Shown here piece after piece: positions 19,862-29,013 of a stretch of 64,000 bases of DNA. The notes under the pieces were generated by a model. It was not told the origin of the DNA. It saw only the letters and a program-made list of their open reading frames with translations, and made no database searches. The translations under genes were made by a program, and so were the position numbers. Source of the DNA: Falsiroseomonas stagni DSM 19981 (lineage in GTDB: Bacteria > Pseudomonadota > Alphaproteobacteria > Acetobacterales > Acetobacteraceae); assembly GCF_900114315.1 (NCBI RefSeq), contig NZ_FOSQ01000016.1, positions 5,418-69,417 of the forward strand, given 5' to 3'. Position 1 is the stretch's first letter. Each line of letters opens with the position of its first letter.

Positions 19862-19881
19862 CCCCCCGCGCTTGCGGGGGG
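19862..19881. terminator. GC-rich hairpin after hpf
   Basis: CCCCCCGC and GCGGGGGG form an 8-bp stem with a four-base loop GCTT, 17 bases past the hpf stop. No U-tract follows. It is the likely end of the lptC-hpf transcription unit. The rest of 19845-20178 holds no gene; its right part carries the rpmH promoter. Confidence 0.45.
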
Positions 19882-20014
19882 TCGCGGCACTGCCGCGACG
19901 CCGAAGGCTGGTCGGGGTGGGGGTCGTCACGCGTTTCGGCTTGCCCGCCCCCTCACCTTTCCCCGATTTATGGCCAGAACCTGTCTTCGCCCCCGCCCCG
20001 CCCCCCGCGCGCGG

Positions 20015-20044
20015 TTGACGGCAGGCCGCCCCCTTCCCTATACG
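20015..20044 (+). promoter_or_regulatory. Sigma-70 promoter for rpmH-rnpA
   Basis: TTGACG (20015-20020) and TATACG (20039-20044) are separated by 18 bases and match the housekeeping consensus well for a GC-rich genome. Transcription would start near 20051, leaving a leader of about 130 bases before the rpmH GTG. Confidence 0.6.
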
Positions 20045-20178
20045 TCCGGGCCTTCGTCGGGGCGCGCCCTGGTCCTTCGCGGCCGCCATGACGATCCCTT
20101 AGAGATACCTGCCGGATCGTCGGCGCCACCGGGACTTCCCGCGGCGGTGGACGGGTCCGGTCACCGCGGGAGTGTGTC

Positions 20179-20313
20179 GTGAAGCGTACCTATCAGCCCT
20201 CGAAGCTCGTCCGGAAGCGCCGTCACGGTTTCCGCGCCCGCACGGCGACTGTCGGCGGCCGCAATGTGCTGGCGAATCGCCGCGCCAAGGGCCGCAAGAA
20301 GCTCTCGGCCTGA
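20179..20313 (+). CDS. rpmH: 50S ribosomal protein L34
   Basis: GTG start; 44 residues: [20 protein letters not shown] to the end KGRKKLSA. This is the full usual length and the conserved sequence of L34, a very basic protein of the 50S subunit. It is too short for most gene finders but unmistakable. It leads rnpA by 25 bases, the near-universal bacterial order. Confidence 0.98.
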   Translation: MKRTYQPSKLVRKRRHGFRARTATVGGRNVLANRRAKGRKKLSA

Positions 20314-20338
20314 TCGCGGGGCGGGCGAGTCCAGTGTC

Positions 20339-20707
20339 ATGCCGGCACGCCCGCCGCGACTGAAGCAGCGCCGCGAATTCCAGCGCGTCTCCTCCCGCGG
20401 CACACGCGTCGCGCGGCCTGGACTCGTGCTCCAGGTGCTGGCCGGGACCGAGGCGCCGTTGCGCGTCGGCTTCACCACCACCAAGAAGATCGGCAACGCC
20501 GTCACCCGAAACCGCGCCCGGCGCCGGTTGCGGGAGGCGGCGCGCATCTTGTTGGGAGAGGCGGCGCCCGCCGGCTACGACCTGGTGCTGATCGGCCGTG
20601 ACGCGACCGCGACGCGGGATTTCCGCACCCTGCTCGGCGACCTCCGGGGCGCCCTGAAGCAGGCCGGGCTGCTGAAGCCCGCCCCCGTGCCGGACCCCGT
20701 GCCGTGA
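20339..20707 (+). CDS. rnpA: Ribonuclease P protein component
   Basis: The protein has 122 residues from ATG 20339; the longer frame from 20264 would overlap rpmH. It contains the RnpA core: [10 protein letters not shown] near the start and the RNR motif region [15 protein letters not shown]. With the M1 RNA it matures tRNA 5' ends. The C-terminal tail is proline-rich. The stop overlaps the yidD start by four bases (GTGA). Confidence 0.95.
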   Translation: MPARPPRLKQRREFQRVSSRGTRVARPGLVLQVLAGTEAPLRVGFTTTKKIGNAVTRNRARRRLREAARILLGEAAPAGYDLVLIGRDATATRDFRTLLGDLRGALKQAGLLKPAPVPDPVP

Positions 20708-20982
20708 CTCCCCAGCAGCACCTGCTGCGCGGCGCCATCCGCACCTACCAGTACACGCTGCGCCCGATCATCGGCTGCAACTGCCGCTTCCTGCCGCATT
20801 GCAGCGACTACGGGCTTGAAGCCGTCTCGGCGCATGGCGCGTTGAAGGGGTCCTGGTTGACCGCCCGCCGCATCCTGCGCTGCAACCCCTGGCATCCGGG
20901 TGGCTATGACCCGGTGCCGCCATCCTCCTCCCCGAACGCCCGCGGCGCGGACCCCGCCGCCGCCGGCGTGACGAAAGGCTGA
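20704..20982 (+). CDS. yidD: Membrane protein insertion efficiency factor YidD
   Basis: GTG start inside the rnpA stop; 92 residues. The family signature [16 protein letters not shown] and [17 protein letters not shown] are present. YidD is a small membrane-bound helper of YidC-dependent insertion. The last 15 residues ([11 protein letters not shown]...) are a variable tail. The gene lies 11 bp before yidC in the rnpA-yidD-yidC series. Confidence 0.95.
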   Translation: MTPQQHLLRGAIRTYQYTLRPIIGCNCRFLPHCSDYGLEAVSAHGALKGSWLTARRILRCNPWHPGGYDPVPPSSSPNARGADPAAAGVTKG

Positions 20983-20993
20983 ACCAGGCCGTC

Positions 20994-22826
20994 ATGGACC
21001 AGAAGCGCCTCCTCGCCGCCATCGCCCTGTCGGTCGGCATCCTGCTGATCTTCGACCTCTGGAACCGTCCGGCGCGGGAGGCGGAGCGCCTTCGGCAGGC
21101 GGAGATCTCCGCCCAGCAGCAGGCCGCCACGCCGGCCGCCGGCACCCCGGGTGCCGCCGTGCCCGTCCCCGTCCCACCCACCGCCGTCTCCAACCAGGCG
21201 CCCGGCGGCGCCACCGCGGCGCCCGCCGCCAACCGGCCGCCGGAACAGCGCGTGGCGCTGGAGAATGCGTCCCTCCAGGGCAGCATCGGCCTGCGCGGCG
21301 CGCGGCTGGATGACCTGGTGCTGCGCCGGTACCGGGAGACGGTTCGCCCGGACAGCCCGCTGGTGCGCCTCTTCGCGCCACGCACGGAAGCCAATCCCTA
21401 TTTCGCCCAATGGGGCTGGACCGCGGCCGATGGCCGCACCGTGGTGCCCGGGCCCGATACCGACTGGACGGTGGAAGGCGGCCCCCTCGGCCCCAACGCG
21501 CCGGTCACGCTGCGCTGGGACAACGGCCAGGGCCAGGAATTCCGCATCCGGCTCGAACTCGACGACGAATTCATGGTCACCGCGCGCCAATCCGTGCGCA
21601 ACACCAGCGCGGAGGCCATCCAGGTCCTGCCCTGGGCGCGCGTGCGGCGAGAGACGACGCCCCAGGTCGCCGGCTTCTTCATCCTGCATGAGGGCTTCGT
21701 CGGCGTGCTGAATGGCCGCCTGGTGGAGTGGACCTACAAGGATGCGCGCGCGGAGGCCGAGAAGCGCCGCGGCCCGGCGGTGGAACAGGAAAGCCCCGGC
21801 GGCTGGGCCGGCTTCACCGACAAGTACTGGCTGGCCGCGCTGACGCCGGTGGACCAGGCGACCCAGGTCCGAACCGCCTACCGCCATTCCGGCGAGGGGG
21901 GGCAGGATCGCTGGCAGGTGGACATGGCCACCCCCGCGCCGCAGACCATCGCCGCGGGCGCCGAAGGCACCCTCGCCACCCGGCTCTTCGCCGGCGCCAA
22001 GGAAGTGCGGACGCTCGACCGGTATGAGGCGCAGCTCGGCATCGTCGATTTCGACAAGGCGATCGACTTCGGCTGGTTCTACTGGCTGACCAAGCCCTTC
22101 TTCTACGCGATCGACTGGCTGTTCCACATCTTCGGGAATTTCGGCGTCGCGATCCTGGTCTTCACCTTCGGCCTGAAGCTCGCCTTCTTCCCGCTGGCCA
22201 ACAAGGCCTACATCTCCATGGCGCGGATGAAGACGCTCGCGCCGAAGATGACGGAGGTGCGGGAGCGCTACAAGGACGACCCCGCCAAGGCGCAGGCGGA
22301 GATGATGGCGCTGTATCGGTCGGAGAAGGTGAACCCCGCCTCCGGCTGCCTGCCCATCCTGCTGCAGATCCCGGTCTTCTTCGCCCTCTACAAGGTCCTG
22401 TTCGTGACCATCGAGATGCGGCACGCGCCCTTCTTCGGCTGGATCCACGACCTGTCCGCGCCGGACCCCACCAACCTGTTCAACCTCTTCGGCCTGCTGC
22501 CCTTCGACCCCATGCAGCTGTCCAGCCTGTTCCACATGCCGGCCTGGGCCATCGCGATGGGCATCACGATGTTCCTGCAGTTCAAGCTGAACCCGACGCC
22601 GCCGGACCCCATCCAGGCCAAGATCTTCGCCTGGATGCCGCTGATCTTCACCTTCATGCTGGCCTCCTTCCCGGCGGGCCTGGTCATCTACTGGACCTGG
22701 AACAACCTGCTTTCCATCGCCCAGCAGTACTGGATCCAGCAGCTGGACAAGAAGCGCCAGGGCCGCCCGGCCGCGGCACCGCCGCCGCCCAAGCCCGCCG
22801 CCGCGTCCAAGGGGAAGCAGGGATGA
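20994..22826 (+). CDS. yidC: Membrane protein insertase YidC
   Basis: The protein has 610 residues. N-terminal transmembrane helix (LLAAIALSVGILLIFDLW), an Ala/Pro-rich linker, the large periplasmic P1 domain (about 80-345) and the conserved five-helix YidC/Oxa1 core (FGNFGVAILVFTFGLKLAFF, NPASGCLPILLQIPVFFALY, the PSP-like tail region). It inserts and folds inner-membrane proteins alone or with SecYEG. A positively charged C-terminal tail is present. The four-base overlap with engB (ATGA) shows coupling. Confidence 0.96.
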   Translation: MDQKRLLAAIALSVGILLIFDLWNRPAREAERLRQAEISAQQQAATPAAGTPGAAVPVPVPPTAVSNQAPGGATAAPAANRPPEQRVALENASLQGSIGLRGARLDDLVLRRYRETVRPDSPLVRLFAPRTEANPYFAQWGWTAADGRTVVPGPDTDWTVEGGPLGPNAPVTLRWDNGQGQEFRIRLELDDEFMVTARQSVRNTSAEAIQVLPWARVRRETTPQVAGFFILHEGFVGVLNGRLVEWTYKDARAEAEKRRGPAVEQESPGGWAGFTDKYWLAALTPVDQATQVRTAYRHSGEGGQDRWQVDMATPAPQTIAAGAEGTLATRLFAGAKEVRTLDRYEAQLGIVDFDKAIDFGWFYWLTKPFFYAIDWLFHIFGNFGVAILVFTFGLKLAFFPLANKAYISMARMKTLAPKMTEVRERYKDDPAKAQAEMMALYRSEKVNPASGCLPILLQIPVFFALYKVLFVTIEMRHAPFFGWIHDLSAPDPTNLFNLFGLLPFDPMQLSSLFHMPAWAIAMGITMFLQFKLNPTPPDPIQAKIFAWMPLIFTFMLASFPAGLVIYWTWNNLLSIAQQYWIQQLDKKRQGRPAAAPPPPKPAAASKGKQG

Positions 22827-23512
22827 CCCTCCCCCCGGCCGCCCCGCTTCCCGCGGGCGGCCTTGCCGAGGCGAAGCTGGAGGAGGACCGCGCGGCGCTG
22901 ATCGAAGCCGGGCGCCTCCTCTTCGCGCGGCCCTGCACCTTCTTCTACGCGTCCCAGAGCATCGACCAGCTGCCGCCGATGCGCGGGCCGGAGATCGCCT
23001 TCTGCGGCCGTTCCAACGTGGGCAAGTCCTCCCTCCTCAATGCCCTGACGGGGCAGAAGGCGCTGGCCCGCGTCTCCGTCACGCCGGGCCGCACGCGGCA
23101 GCTCAACTTCTTCGACCTGGATGAGGGTCGGCTCACGCTCGTGGACATGCCGGGCTACGGCTATGCCAAGGCCTCCAAGACGCTGAAGGAGGATTGGCAG
23201 GGCCTGATGTTCGACTTCCTGCGCGGCCGACCGACGCTCCGGCGCGTCCTGCTGCTGATGGATGCCCGGGTCGAGACCAAGCCCGCCGACCGCGCCGCGA
23301 TGGAATTGCTGGCGGATGCCGCCGTCGCCTACCAGATCGTCGTCACCAAGGTGGATGACGTGAAGCCGCCGCAGTTGAAGAAGCGGCTGGCGGAGATCGA
23401 TGCCCTGGTGAAGAAGCGCACCGCCGCGCACCCGCTGGTGATGGTGACGTCGAGCGAGAAGGGCACCGGGATCCCCGAATTGCGGGCGGAGCTGGCGGGC
23501 CTCGCGGCCTGA
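22823..23512 (+). CDS. engB: Ribosome biogenesis/division GTP-binding protein EngB (YihA/YsxC)
   Basis: The protein has 229 residues with all TrmE-Era-EngA-EngB GTPase motifs: G1 GRSNVGKSS, G2 T in VTPGRTR, G3 DMPGYGYA and G4 TKVD. The G5 region is VTSSEKGTG. An N-terminal 35-residue extension (rich in Ala and Glu) precedes the domain. The family helps 50S assembly and is linked to cell division. It closes the rnpA-yidD-yidC-engB block. Confidence 0.95.
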   Translation: MTLPPAAPLPAGGLAEAKLEEDRAALIEAGRLLFARPCTFFYASQSIDQLPPMRGPEIAFCGRSNVGKSSLLNALTGQKALARVSVTPGRTRQLNFFDLDEGRLTLVDMPGYGYAKASKTLKEDWQGLMFDFLRGRPTLRRVLLLMDARVETKPADRAAMELLADAAVAYQIVVTKVDDVKPPQLKKRLAEIDALVKKRTAAHPLVMVTSSEKGTGIPELRAELAGLAA

Positions 23513-23627
23513 GCGGAACCGGCCGGGACTCGCGGAACAGTCGGAAATCCGCCCTTCATCCTTGCGGCGTAGCATCCGCCCCGGCGATGCGCGCCGCGCG
23601 ATCGCCATCCCTTGCAAGGATGCATCC

Positions 23628-23972
23628 ATGTTCCGACGCTTCATCCTCGGCGCCACGCTGCTGGCCGCCACCGCCGTCGCCGCGCCCGCCTTCGCGCAAT
23701 GCGACACGCGCTTCACCTTCCGCAACAACTCCGGCGCGCAGGTGAACGAGTTCTATTTCGGGCCCTCCTCCAACTCCAACTGGGGACGTGACCGGCTGGG
23801 CGAGAATGTCCTCCCCCATGGCCGCTCCGTCTCCTACACCCCCGGTGGCCGGGGCGGCGCCTATGACTTCAAGGTGGTCTGGGCCAGCGGCGAGACGGCG
23901 GAGCTGATGCGCGTGAACATCTGCGAGGCGTCGGAGATCATCGCCACCCGCCGCGGCATCGAGGCGCGCTGA
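23628..23972 (+). CDS. Small secreted protein of unknown function
   Basis: The protein has 114 residues from ATG 23628, with AAGGA eight bases upstream. A clear Sec signal peptide ([22 protein letters not shown]) is cut before QCDTRFTF. The mature part is about 90 residues and has two Cys (one right after cleavage, one in NICEAS) and [17 protein letters not shown] do not recognise the family with certainty. It is inserted between engB and argB, which are adjacent in many relatives, and has its own ribosome binding site. Confidence 0.75.
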   Translation: MFRRFILGATLLAATAVAAPAFAQCDTRFTFRNNSGAQVNEFYFGPSSNSNWGRDRLGENVLPHGRSVSYTPGGRGGAYDFKVVWASGETAELMRVNICEASEIIATRRGIEAR

Positions 23973-24087
23973 CCGCCGGGCGGCGGGCACCGCCCGCCGC
24001 CACCCCACCCTTGACCCTTGCGGCGTTCGGCCCCAAACCGCGCCGCCCGCGGCGGAAGGTCCCGGGCGCACCGGGGACGCCGTGACC

Positions 24088-24972
24088 ATGACCGATGACG
24101 CGCTCGACCAGATGGCGATCCTCGCCGGCGCGCTGCCCTTCCTGAAGCGCTACGACGACCAGATCGTGGTGGTGAAGTATGGCGGCCACGCGATGGGAGA
24201 GGAGGAGACGGCGCTGCGCTTCGGGCGCGACATCGCCCTCCTCGAACAGGTCGGCGTGAACCCCGTGGTCGTCCATGGCGGCGGCCCGCAGATCAACGCC
24301 ATGCTGAAGCGCCTCAACGTCCAGTCCACCTTCGTGCAGGGCCTGCGCGTGACGGATGAGGCGATGCTCGACGTGGTCGAGATGGTCCTGGCCGGCCCGG
24401 TCAACAAGCAGGTTGCCTCCGCCATCACCCGCGCCGGCGCGCTCGCAGTCGGGATCTCCGGCAAGGATGGCGGCCTGGTCCGCGCCCGCAAGCTCAGCCG
24501 CACCTACCGCGACCCCGGCTCGAACATCGAGAAGGTGCTGGACCTCGGCTTCGTCGGCGAACCGGAAAGCGTCGATGCGCGCGTGCTGCGCCTGCTGATC
24601 GGCGCGGACATCGTGCCCGTCGTCGCCCCCGTCGGCGTCGATGCCAACGGCCAGACCTACAACATCAACGCCGATACCGTGGCCGGCGCCATCGCCGGCG
24701 CGCTCGATGCCGAACGGCTGCTGATGCTGACCGATGTGCGCGGCGTGCTCGGCCCCGACGGCAACCTGATCCCGGAGATGACGGTGGCGGAAGTGAAGGC
24801 CGGCATCGAGGCCGGCTGGATCTCCGGCGGCATGATCCCGAAGGTCGAGACCTGCATCTATGCGGTGGAGCGGGGCGTGAAGGGGGCTGTCATCCTCGAT
24901 GGCCGCGTGCCCCATGCCGTGCTGCTGGAACTCTTCACCGATCGCGGCGCGGGCACCCTGATCCGCGCCTGA
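24088..24972 (+). CDS. argB: Acetylglutamate kinase
   Basis: The protein has 294 residues from ATG 24088; a GTG at 24082 is an alternative, but GGGGA at 24073 fits the ATG better. Family motifs: [18 protein letters not shown], the [10 protein letters not shown] segment, and the C-terminal [13 protein letters not shown]. It phosphorylates N-acetyl-L-glutamate in arginine synthesis. The N-terminal region resembles the longer, arginine-inhibited class (hexameric), but this cannot be decided here. It closes the engB block. Confidence 0.96.
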   Translation: MTDDALDQMAILAGALPFLKRYDDQIVVVKYGGHAMGEEETALRFGRDIALLEQVGVNPVVVHGGGPQINAMLKRLNVQSTFVQGLRVTDEAMLDVVEMVLAGPVNKQVASAITRAGALAVGISGKDGGLVRARKLSRTYRDPGSNIEKVLDLGFVGEPESVDARVLRLLIGADIVPVVAPVGVDANGQTYNINADTVAGAIAGALDAERLLMLTDVRGVLGPDGNLIPEMTVAEVKAGIEAGWISGGMIPKVETCIYAVERGVKGAVILDGRVPHAVLLELFTDRGAGTLIRA

Positions 24973-25013
24973 GGCACCCGCGCGGACCCGCTGGCAGGCG
25001 GGGGCGTCAGCCC

Positions 25014-26258
25014 TCACCCCTCCCAGGCCAGCGCGCGTTCCAGGTAGCAGGCGGCGGCCTGCGGGTGTTCGTGCCGCGTGGCCAGTTGCCAGGCCGACAG
25101 CGCCGCCGCCAGCATCATCTGGGACGTGCCCACCCCCGCCGGCAGCGGCCGCGCCCAGGTGATGCGGTCCAGCGACATCGCCCCCCCCTCCTCCGGGCTG
25201 AACGGCACCGGCCAGCCCGCGCCGATCGGCGCCAGCCACCAGCGATCCCAGTCGATCACGCTGGGCGTGCCCTGCTCATCCGCCAGGATGTTGCCGGCAT
25301 GCAGGTCGTCATGCAGGACGAAGAGGGGCAGCGGCGCCAGCGCGGCCTCGATCGCCGCCATCCGCGCCGCCGCCGCGGACGCCGCGCCATCGGCCCTCAG
25401 CCGATCGCCGAGATGCGCGCGCACGGCCGGCCGAAGCCCGCCGGAAGCCACATAGCGCAGGTCACCCATGATCTGGTGCATCAGGTACTTGCCCGTCGCC
25501 AGGCGGGGGTGCGGGGGCTCGGACCAGTAGTGGTACATCAATTCGCGCCAGGTCCGTTCCCAGCGGGACACCGGCAGCGTCTCCCCCGGGATCATGGCGT
25601 GGAAGCTCGACCCGAAGGGGCCGTTCCGCAGCATGCCGTAATAGGCGGGGGCGAACAGCCGCTGCGGCGGCACGGTGGTGAACAGCAGGTCCTGGAGCGT
25701 CAGCTTCTCGACCTCCGACTTGCTTTCGCCGAAGGTCTTCTCCACCAGCACCACGGGGCGGGACCGGCCTTCCAGCGTCACCTCGTGCCGGTACAGCGCC
25801 ATGGCGACCATGCCCGGGCGCATCCGGGTCGTCGCGATCCCGCGCACCTCTCCGCCGAGCCTCGGGCCCAGCACCCGGCCAAGCCGCGCCAAGCTCGTCT
25901 CGCCCTCGAAATGGGCGAGGAACTTCTTCTGCACGGCAACGCGCTTGGCCAGCCAGTCCCGCCTGTCGGCGAAGCCGGCATGGCCCGCCGCCACCAGCAC
26001 CTGGTAGACCAGCTGGCCCGCGGCCCAGTCCAGCGACGCATTGTATTGCTCCGCGAGGGCGACCAGCGCCGCGTGATCCGCCAGCGCGTCGTCGCAGCCC
26101 GGCTGCAGCAGGGGGGCCACCAGGGGGGCGAGCACCGCCCGCGCCTCCTCCCGCCGCCCGGCCTCCAGCGCCTCCAGCGCCGCACGGAGCGCGCGGTGGG
26201 ACGCCGGGGGCGCGCCATGCGGTGCGGCGACCGACGTCGCCTGACTATCGCCTGTCAT
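25014..26258 (-). CDS. APH/choline-kinase-like phosphotransferase family protein
   Basis: The protein has 414 residues from ATG 26258 (MTGDSQATSVAAP). The C-terminal half has the kinase-fold catalytic loop HDDLHAGNIL and metal motif VIDWDRWW, as in aminoglycoside phosphotransferase/choline kinase proteins. Before it is a long unrecognised N-terminal half of about 150 helical residues and a VLVEKTFG segment that probably holds the ATP-contacting lysine. The substrate is unknown; relatives act on sugars, choline or antibiotics. It is a single gene, 148 bp from the DUF2336 gene on the same strand. Confidence 0.72.
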   Translation of the reverse strand: MTGDSQATSVAAPHGAPPASHRALRAALEALEAGRREEARAVLAPLVAPLLQPGCDDALADHAALVALAEQYNASLDWAAGQLVYQVLVAAGHAGFADRRDWLAKRVAVQKKFLAHFEGETSLARLGRVLGPRLGGEVRGIATTRMRPGMVAMALYRHEVTLEGRSRPVVLVEKTFGESKSEVEKLTLQDLLFTTVPPQRLFAPAYYGMLRNGPFGSSFHAMIPGETLPVSRWERTWRELMYHYWSEPPHPRLATGKYLMHQIMGDLRYVASGGLRPAVRAHLGDRLRADGAASAAAARMAAIEAALAPLPLFVLHDDLHAGNILADEQGTPSVIDWDRWWLAPIGAGWPVPFSPEEGGAMSLDRITWARPLPAGVGTSQMMLAAALSAWQLATRHEHPQAAACYLERALAWEG

Positions 26259-26406
26259 CGTATCCACCCGCCACCGCCCCTGCGCCCCCGCCGTTTCGCT
26301 GCGGCGCAGGGCCGCTTTCGCCGCCCCAAGGGGCTTTCGCGAGGCGGACGATATTTGCGGGTCCGGAAAAGTCCAGCATGACCCGCGCGGCGCGGCGCGC
26401 CGGGGG

Positions 26407-27633
26407 TCAGGCGGGCAGGCTCTCCAGCAGTTCCGCCTGCCATTCCAGTTCCGCATTCGCCATCGCCCAGCCGCCGGTCGCGGTGGGGCGGACGATCTCA
26501 TGCGGCGGCAGGGCGCCCAGCACCATCTGCACCGCCTCCGCCAGGGCCGGCGACCAGCCGGCCCGGTGGCACAGCCCCGCCAGGGCACGGCCGCTGCGCA
26601 GGGATAGGGCGGCTTCGATCTGCCCCTCCGTCATGGCGGAATCGCGGGCCAGCGCCTCCTTCAGCGCCTCCCGGTCACCGACGCGGGCGGCAGTGAACAG
26701 CGTGGCCTCATGCGGCGCCACCTCCCCATCCGCTTCGGCCATGCGGGCGATGAGGCGGGATCGGAGCGATTCCGCCAGGCCGCTCGGCAGGTCCGGCCGC
26801 GCCGCCAGGCGGCTGATCAGGTGGTCGGCCACGATCTCCCCCAGCGCGCGGGCGGCGCGCGGCGGCAGGCGCGACCGGCGGATCAGCGCCGCCTGCCAGC
26901 TCGGCCGGCTGCCCGCGCCAGCCACGAGCGAATCCAGCGTCGCCTCCCGGATGGCGGCGGAGGGATTGGCCAGCAGCACGGCGACGGCGGCGGTATCGGC
27001 GGTGGCGGCGATGGCGTCGGTGACGGGTTCCGTCAGGGCCGGGCGGCGGGCAACGGCGCGCCGCGTGCCGGGCGCCGGCGGATCCGCCACCAGGGCCATC
27101 AGGTCGTCATCGGTCAGCAGCGGCGACAGGCGGATGACGGGCTCCGCCACCGGCATTGCCGTATCCCGGGCGAGGCGCAGGATCAGGTCCCGGGGTGCAT
27201 CGGGCATGTCGCGCAGCACCGCGGCCAGCGCGGCCCGCACCTCGACCGCCGTATCCTCCACCAGCAGCGCCAGCGTGCCGCCGGTCAGCCGCGTCATGCG
27301 GTCCTGCGCCCCGGCATTCAGCTTCGGCGCCAGGCGGGCGACGCGGCGCGCGAGTTCCGTGCGCACCGCCGCGTCCTGGTCATCGGCCAGCAGCCGGTCC
27401 GCGGCCGGCGGGGTCGCGGCATTGCCGGCCACCGCCCGCCGGACTTCCGCGGCCGGGTCCGCGGCCAGGTAGGTCAGCAGTTCCGGCGGCGTGCCGGCCT
27501 GGCGCGCCACAGCCGTGCGCGCCGCCGTATCGCCATGCCGCGCCGCATGGACCGCCTCCGGGCTGGCCCCGTGGGAGGCCGCCGGGGATGCTCCACGCGC
27601 CGCCCCCTGGGCGGCGGGCGCCATCGCCGCCAT
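26407..27633 (-). CDS. DUF2336 domain-containing HEAT-like repeat protein
   Basis: The protein has 408 residues, nearly all short alpha-helical HEAT/ARM-like repeats (for example PPELLTYLAADPAAEVRRAV, and then NAATPPAADRLLADD). This is the alphaproteobacterial DUF2336 family. Some members are linked to two-component or cyclic di-GMP signalling, but the biochemical role is not known. Its start shares one base with the stop of the upstream GGDEF gene (TGATG), so the two are translated together. The context supports a signalling partner for that GGDEF protein. Confidence 0.78.
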   Translation of the reverse strand: MAAMAPAAQGAARGASPAASHGASPEAVHAARHGDTAARTAVARQAGTPPELLTYLAADPAAEVRRAVAGNAATPPAADRLLADDQDAAVRTELARRVARLAPKLNAGAQDRMTRLTGGTLALLVEDTAVEVRAALAAVLRDMPDAPRDLILRLARDTAMPVAEPVIRLSPLLTDDDLMALVADPPAPGTRRAVARRPALTEPVTDAIAATADTAAVAVLLANPSAAIREATLDSLVAGAGSRPSWQAALIRRSRLPPRAARALGEIVADHLISRLAARPDLPSGLAESLRSRLIARMAEADGEVAPHEATLFTAARVGDREALKEALARDSAMTEGQIEAALSLRSGRALAGLCHRAGWSPALAEAVQMVLGALPPHEIVRPTATGGWAMANAELEWQAELLESLPA

Positions 27634-28880
27634 CAGCGCCGCCCCCCGGCCTTGGCGCGCTTCACCGCATACATCGCGGCATCCGCCCGCATCATCAGGC
27701 TGCCCAGGTCCTCCCCCGCCGCAGGCAGCGCGATGCCGAGGCTCGCGCGCAGCGCGCCCTCCCCGGCCTCAGGCCAGCCCGGCAGCGGGCCGGGATGGCC
27801 GATCGGCCGGGCGCGATCCAGCGCCGCCGCCTCGCTCTCCACACCCTCCAGCCAGAGGCAGAATTCGTCGCCGCCCAGCCGCGCCGCCACATCGCCCGGC
27901 CAGGACGCGGCGCGCAGCCGCTCCGCCATGCCGCGCAGCGCGGCGTCCCCGGCCTCATGCCCCAGCACGTCGTTCAGCGGCTTGAGGCCATCCAGGTCGA
28001 TGAACAGCAGCGCGCCCGCCGCGGGGCGCACCCGGCCGGCCAGGGCCATGGTGAAGCCGCGGCGGTTCAGCAGCCCGGTCAGCGCATCCCCATGCGCGGC
28101 CTGCGCCAGTTCCTGCTGGCGCAGCGCCTCCGCATGCAGGCCGGCAACGGGCATGGCCAGGGCCTCCAGCAGGTCGCGGTCCTCGGCATCGAAATCGGGC
28201 TGCGCCTCGTCCCGCCAGGCCAGCAGGCAGGCGCCGGATTCGGCACCGACCAGCAGCAGCCGGCTGGCCGCGGCCGGGACATCACCGGGGGAAGGCAGGC
28301 GGCCGAGCGGCACGGACGCCGTGCCCTCCACCGCCACGCGCCAGCCCGCGCCTTCCGGCACCAGCAGCGCCGCACCCATCGCCGGCAACGCCGCCGGCAA
28401 CGCGCGCAGAATGGCGCCGAGGGCCGCCGCCGCATCGCCCTGCCGCTGCCCCAGCCGCAGCAGCCTGCCGAGCGTCGTCGCGCGGCGCAGCGCGCGGGCG
28501 GAGACCTCCGCCATCCGCTCCTCCGTCGTCACGTCCCGCCCGGCGCCGCGCAACCCTTCCTCATGCGGCACCACCGTGAAGTCGAGGCAGGATGGCGTGC
28601 CATCGGCGCGGTTCAGCCAGATGCGCGCGCCCCGCATCGCCTGGCGCGTGCGGAACAGGCCGCAGCCGCCGCCGGCCAGCAGCTGCGCGGCCGGCCGGCC
28701 CAGCAGCGCCTCCGCCCGCCAGCCCAGCACCTCATCCGGCCCGACGAAGGTGAAGCAGCCGGCGCCATCGGTCTCGAACACCATGTCCGCCGCCAGCAGC
28801 GCGAAATCGCGCCAGCGGGCACGGCTGTCGATCAGCGCGGATGCCAGCGAGTGTTCGCGATCATCGGGTAGGACATCCAT
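27633..28880 (-). CDS. PAS-GGDEF diguanylate cyclase
   Basis: The protein has 415 residues from ATG 28880 (MDVLPDDREHSLASAL); the frame is open to an ATG at 28949, and neither start has a clear ribosome binding site. A PAS-like domain is N-terminal (LLAADMVFETDGAGCFTFVG), followed by a GAF-like middle region and a GGDEF domain (LLNRRGFTMALAG, FIDLDGLKPLNDVLGHEAGD, ARLGGDEFCLW). The GGDEF signature is intact, so cyclic di-GMP synthesis is likely. No RxxD inhibitory site precedes it. It is coupled to the DUF2336 gene. Confidence 0.82.
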   Translation of the reverse strand: MDVLPDDREHSLASALIDSRARWRDFALLAADMVFETDGAGCFTFVGPDEVLGWRAEALLGRPAAQLLAGGGCGLFRTRQAMRGARIWLNRADGTPSCLDFTVVPHEEGLRGAGRDVTTEERMAEVSARALRRATTLGRLLRLGQRQGDAAAALGAILRALPAALPAMGAALLVPEGAGWRVAVEGTASVPLGRLPSPGDVPAAASRLLLVGAESGACLLAWRDEAQPDFDAEDRDLLEALAMPVAGLHAEALRQQELAQAAHGDALTGLLNRRGFTMALAGRVRPAAGALLFIDLDGLKPLNDVLGHEAGDAALRGMAERLRAASWPGDVAARLGGDEFCLWLEGVESEAAALDRARPIGHPGPLPGWPEAGEGALRASLGIALPAAGEDLGSLMMRADAAMYAVKRAKAGGRR

Positions 28881-29013
28881 GCGGGGAAGGATGCGGGAAG
28901 CGGGTGAATTGCCGGTTAGCGCGGGATGCGCGCCCCCTTCCGTTGACATCGCGCCAGCGCGCTAGGCATGGTCCCGGCGCATCGATACCCCCCGCCAGGA
29001 CACCCGCACCACC

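Noticed and set aside
20904-22535. 543-residue minus-strand frame
   Set aside because: It is antisense to yidC.
26710-28965. 751-residue plus-strand frame
   Set aside because: It is antisense to the GGDEF and DUF2336 genes, whose motifs are intact on the other strand.
28943-28966. Strong promoter for dapD
   Set aside because: The TTGACA is perfect, but no acceptable -10 lies at 16-18 bases, so I mention it only as weak evidence.
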